Position numbers and translations under genes: made by a program. The notes under the pieces are model-generated. The model did no database searches and was not told where the DNA came from. It worked only from the letters and a program-made list of their open reading frames with translations. Shown piece after piece: positions 5,802 through 6,866 of a stretch of DNA of 6,866 nucleotides. Origin of the DNA: Chloroflexota bacterium. Its GTDB lineage: Bacteria > Chloroflexota > Anaerolineae > Caldilineales > Caldilineaceae. Numbering within the stretch: the stretch's first letter is position 1; every line of letters starts with the position of its first letter. The DNA lies in the NCBI GenBank assembly GCA_003577005.1, contig QEUW01000401.1, positions 1-6,866 of the forward strand. Reading direction: 5' to 3'.

Positions 5802-5872
5802 GATAGACCGCAGAGTGGGCGGATTGAAAAATCTGCTTTGATCCGCCTTATCCGCCCACTCTGCGGTCTATC
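5802..5872. terminator. Perfect 23-bp palindrome between convergent genes, possible bidirectional terminator
   Basis: The arms 5802-5824 and 5850-5872 are exact reverse complements around a 25-base loop. The element sits precisely between the TSUP stop (5796) and the PPOX stop (5873-5875), so either transcript would end in or just past a very stable hairpin. No U-tract follows on either strand. Termination is therefore inferred from position, and 3' end protection or a dispersed palindromic element are alternatives. Confidence 0.5.
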
Positions 5873-6265
5873 CTACCCCATCGTCCAGACGCGCGTCGGC
5901 TCGATCTTGTAGATGACGCGGACGTCGCCGGGCCTCAGGTTTTCATAGTCGCGGCCATTGTATTTGCGCGACAGTTTGTGGATGTGCGCTTCGGCCCCTT
6001 CTTCGGTGATCTCAGCTACGCGGCCCTGGACCCCCAGGTAGCGGTAGGGGTTGTCTGGGTCCTGGATGCTGATCCCGACCTCAGCGCGCTCGCGCATGTT
6101 GCGGTCCTTTTTGCGTCCGCGTTGGCTGTTGACCAGCAGGTGCTTGCCGTCATAGTCGATCCAGACAGGAGTCACTTGGGGCGCGCCATCGGCGTCCACC
6201 GTAGCAACATGGGCGAAGGAACGTTTTTCCAGGATGTCTCGGTGAGACTGCGGAATCTGAGTCAT
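5873..6265 (-). CDS. PPOX-class (pyridoxamine 5'-phosphate oxidase fold) F420/FMN-dependent protein
   Basis: This is a small split-barrel flavin or deazaflavin-binding protein of the PPOX class, probably an F420-dependent oxidoreductase of the FDOR-B type. Homologues reduce varied substrates with F420H2 or simply bind the cofactor. The 130 residues match the usual length of 125-150. Characteristic blocks are FAHVATVDADGAPQVTPVW (17-35), YDGKHLLVNSQRGRKKDRNM (38-57) with the basic phosphate-contacting RGRKKDRN, VGISIQDPDNPYRYLGVQGR (63-82), EEGAEAHIHKLSRKYNG (88-104) and a C-terminal VIYKIEPTRVWTM. ATG 6263-6265 is preceded by a perfect GAGGAG (6271-6276) at five bases, so the start is firm. 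It is transcribed towards the TSUP gene and divergently from the histidine phosphatase. An F420 role would imply that the organism makes F420, as some Chloroflexota and Actinomycetota do, but FMN use cannot be excluded from sequence. Confidence 0.85.
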   Translation of the reverse strand: MTQIPQSHRDILEKRSFAHVATVDADGAPQVTPVWIDYDGKHLLVNSQRGRKKDRNMRERAEVGISIQDPDNPYRYLGVQGRVAEITEEGAEAHIHKLSRKYNGRDYENLRPGDVRVIYKIEPTRVWTMG

Positions 6266-6291
6266 TACTTCTCCTCAATTCGTAGATGTGC

Positions 6292-6320
6292 TTAACAGTG
6301 GGTTAAACTTCTATTGTCAA
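6292..6320 (-). promoter_or_regulatory. Possible promoter and small dyad upstream of the PPOX gene
   Basis: On the minus strand a perfect -35 box TTGACA (6315-6320) is followed after 17 bases by TGTTAA (6292-6297), which matches the -10 consensus at only 3 of 6 positions. A dyad TTAAC-N5-GTTAA (6292-6306) overlaps the -10 and could be an operator. Support is weak. Confidence 0.35.
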
Positions 6321-6417
6321 ACTGCTATCGTCATAATCGTAGAGGGGGGAGCCACTTTGCTCAGGAGCGTTCCACCCAATTTACCAAAATTACACGCGTG
6401 AGGCAAGGCAAAACGTT

Positions 6418-6866
6418 ATGAAGGTGTTTATCATCCGCCATGCTCAGTCGGCCAACAACCTGCTGGGGGAAACCGTTCTGTACGACGACTACATGGCCCA
6501 ACGCGACCCGGAGCCACCCCTGACCGAACTCGGCCACCGCCAGGCAGCGCTGCTTGCTGAACATCTGGCTGACAACTCGCACCCGGAACGCAAACACGAA
6601 GAAGAGGGGCGTGGCTATGCGCTGACCAGGCTCTTCTGCAGCCCGATGTTGCGCACGCTCCAGACAGCGCTGCCAGTCAGCCAGGCGACGGGCCTCAAAC
6701 CGCAGGTCTGGGTCGCTATCCACGAGCAGGGGGGCATCTTTCGCGGCAACCCGCGCAACGGAGGCGAAGTTGTCGGCTTTCCCGGCCTGACCCGGCGTGA
6801 GATAGCCAAACAGTTCCCTGGCTATGTCCTGCCAAGAGAGATGAGGGACGAGGGCTGGTGGTTTGA
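6418..6866 (+). CDS. Histidine phosphatase superfamily protein (3' end beyond window)
   Basis: Histidine phosphatases of the phosphoglycerate-mutase fold transfer phosphate through a catalytic histidine; members act on sugar phosphates, nucleotides, cofactors or phosphoproteins. The visible 149 residues open with FIIRHAQSANN (4-14), the RHG-type motif with R7 and the nucleophile H8. PPLTELGHRQAALLAEHL (33-50) follows, then FCSPMLRTLQTA (73-84) with the second active-site arginine R79, and IHEQGGIFRG (101-110), where E103 is the likely proton donor. The second catalytic histidine should lie beyond the window edge. The gene is open at 6866 with no stop in frame. Between residues 51 and 70 a charged stretch (DNSHPERKHEEEGRGYALT) lengthens the usual spacing. 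ATG 6418 is the only start that leaves the RHA motif at the N-terminus, and AAGG (6405-6408) lies nine bases upstream. It is divergent from the PPOX gene across 152 bases. The specific substrate cannot be told. Confidence 0.87.
   Translation, partial: MKVFIIRHAQSANNLLGETVLYDDYMAQRDPEPPLTELGHRQAALLAEHLADNSHPERKHEEEGRGYALTRLFCSPMLRTLQTALPVSQATGLKPQVWVAIHEQGGIFRGNPRNGGEVVGFPGLTRREIAKQFPGYVLPREMRDEGWWF

Noticed and set aside
6361..6723. 120-codon minus-strand open frame opposite the histidine phosphatase
   Set aside because: The plus strand carries the RHA, SPMLRT and IHEQGG active-site motifs in order; the opposite frame has none.
1..6866. Defence island, phage, transposon or biosynthetic cluster
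   Set aside because: All eight genes belong to common metabolic or structural families, and no transposase, integrase, toxin-antitoxin, nuclease or assembly-line gene is present on either strand.

Overview
This window looks like an ordinary chromosomal stretch of a GC-rich, free-living bacterium. A member of the Chloroflexota is my best guess, with low to moderate confidence. The basis is the mix of a bactofilin, a divergent PRPP synthetase, an F420/FMN-type PPOX-fold protein and a TSUP transporter, together with gene gaps filled by heptad-type and other inverted repeats. I see no mobile element, phage gene, CRISPR array, tRNA or rRNA.

Layout, left to right. A bactofilin gene on the minus strand runs off the left edge (1-369). 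Next, also on the minus strand, is a 318-residue PRPP synthetase homologue (542-1498) with a near-consensus promoter at 1584-1612. After a 305-base divergent gap holding two inverted repeats, four plus-strand genes follow: XTP/dITP diphosphatase (1804-2415), the DhaK subunit of dihydroxyacetone kinase (2468-3535), a class I/II PLP aminotransferase (3690-4862) and a TauE/SafE (TSUP) permease (5005-5796). A minus-strand PPOX-fold oxidoreductase (5873-6265) is convergent with the permease. A histidine phosphatase (6418 to the right edge) is divergent from it and open at the window end.

The genes are metabolic and housekeeping: nucleotide precursor supply and nucleotide-pool cleaning (PRPP synthetase, RdgB), triose metabolism (DhaK), amino-acid transamination, anion export and flavin/deazaflavin redox. 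Apart from rdgB-dhaK (52 bases apart, with a promoter-like sequence overlapping the rdgB stop), the genes are separated by roughly 75-305 bases and look like single transcription units rather than one pathway operon.

The most notable structure lies between the genes. Five gene gaps each carry a long inverted repeat, and the repeats differ in sequence. Two are built from tandem 7-base words, one from about 10-base words, one is a perfect 23-bp palindrome between convergent genes, and one is an approximately 21-bp GC-rich palindrome. The PRPP synthetase homologue also departs from the family in its PRPP/ribose-phosphate loop, and its stop codon sits in a threefold 12-bp tandem repeat. I found no convincing undescribed multi-gene system here.
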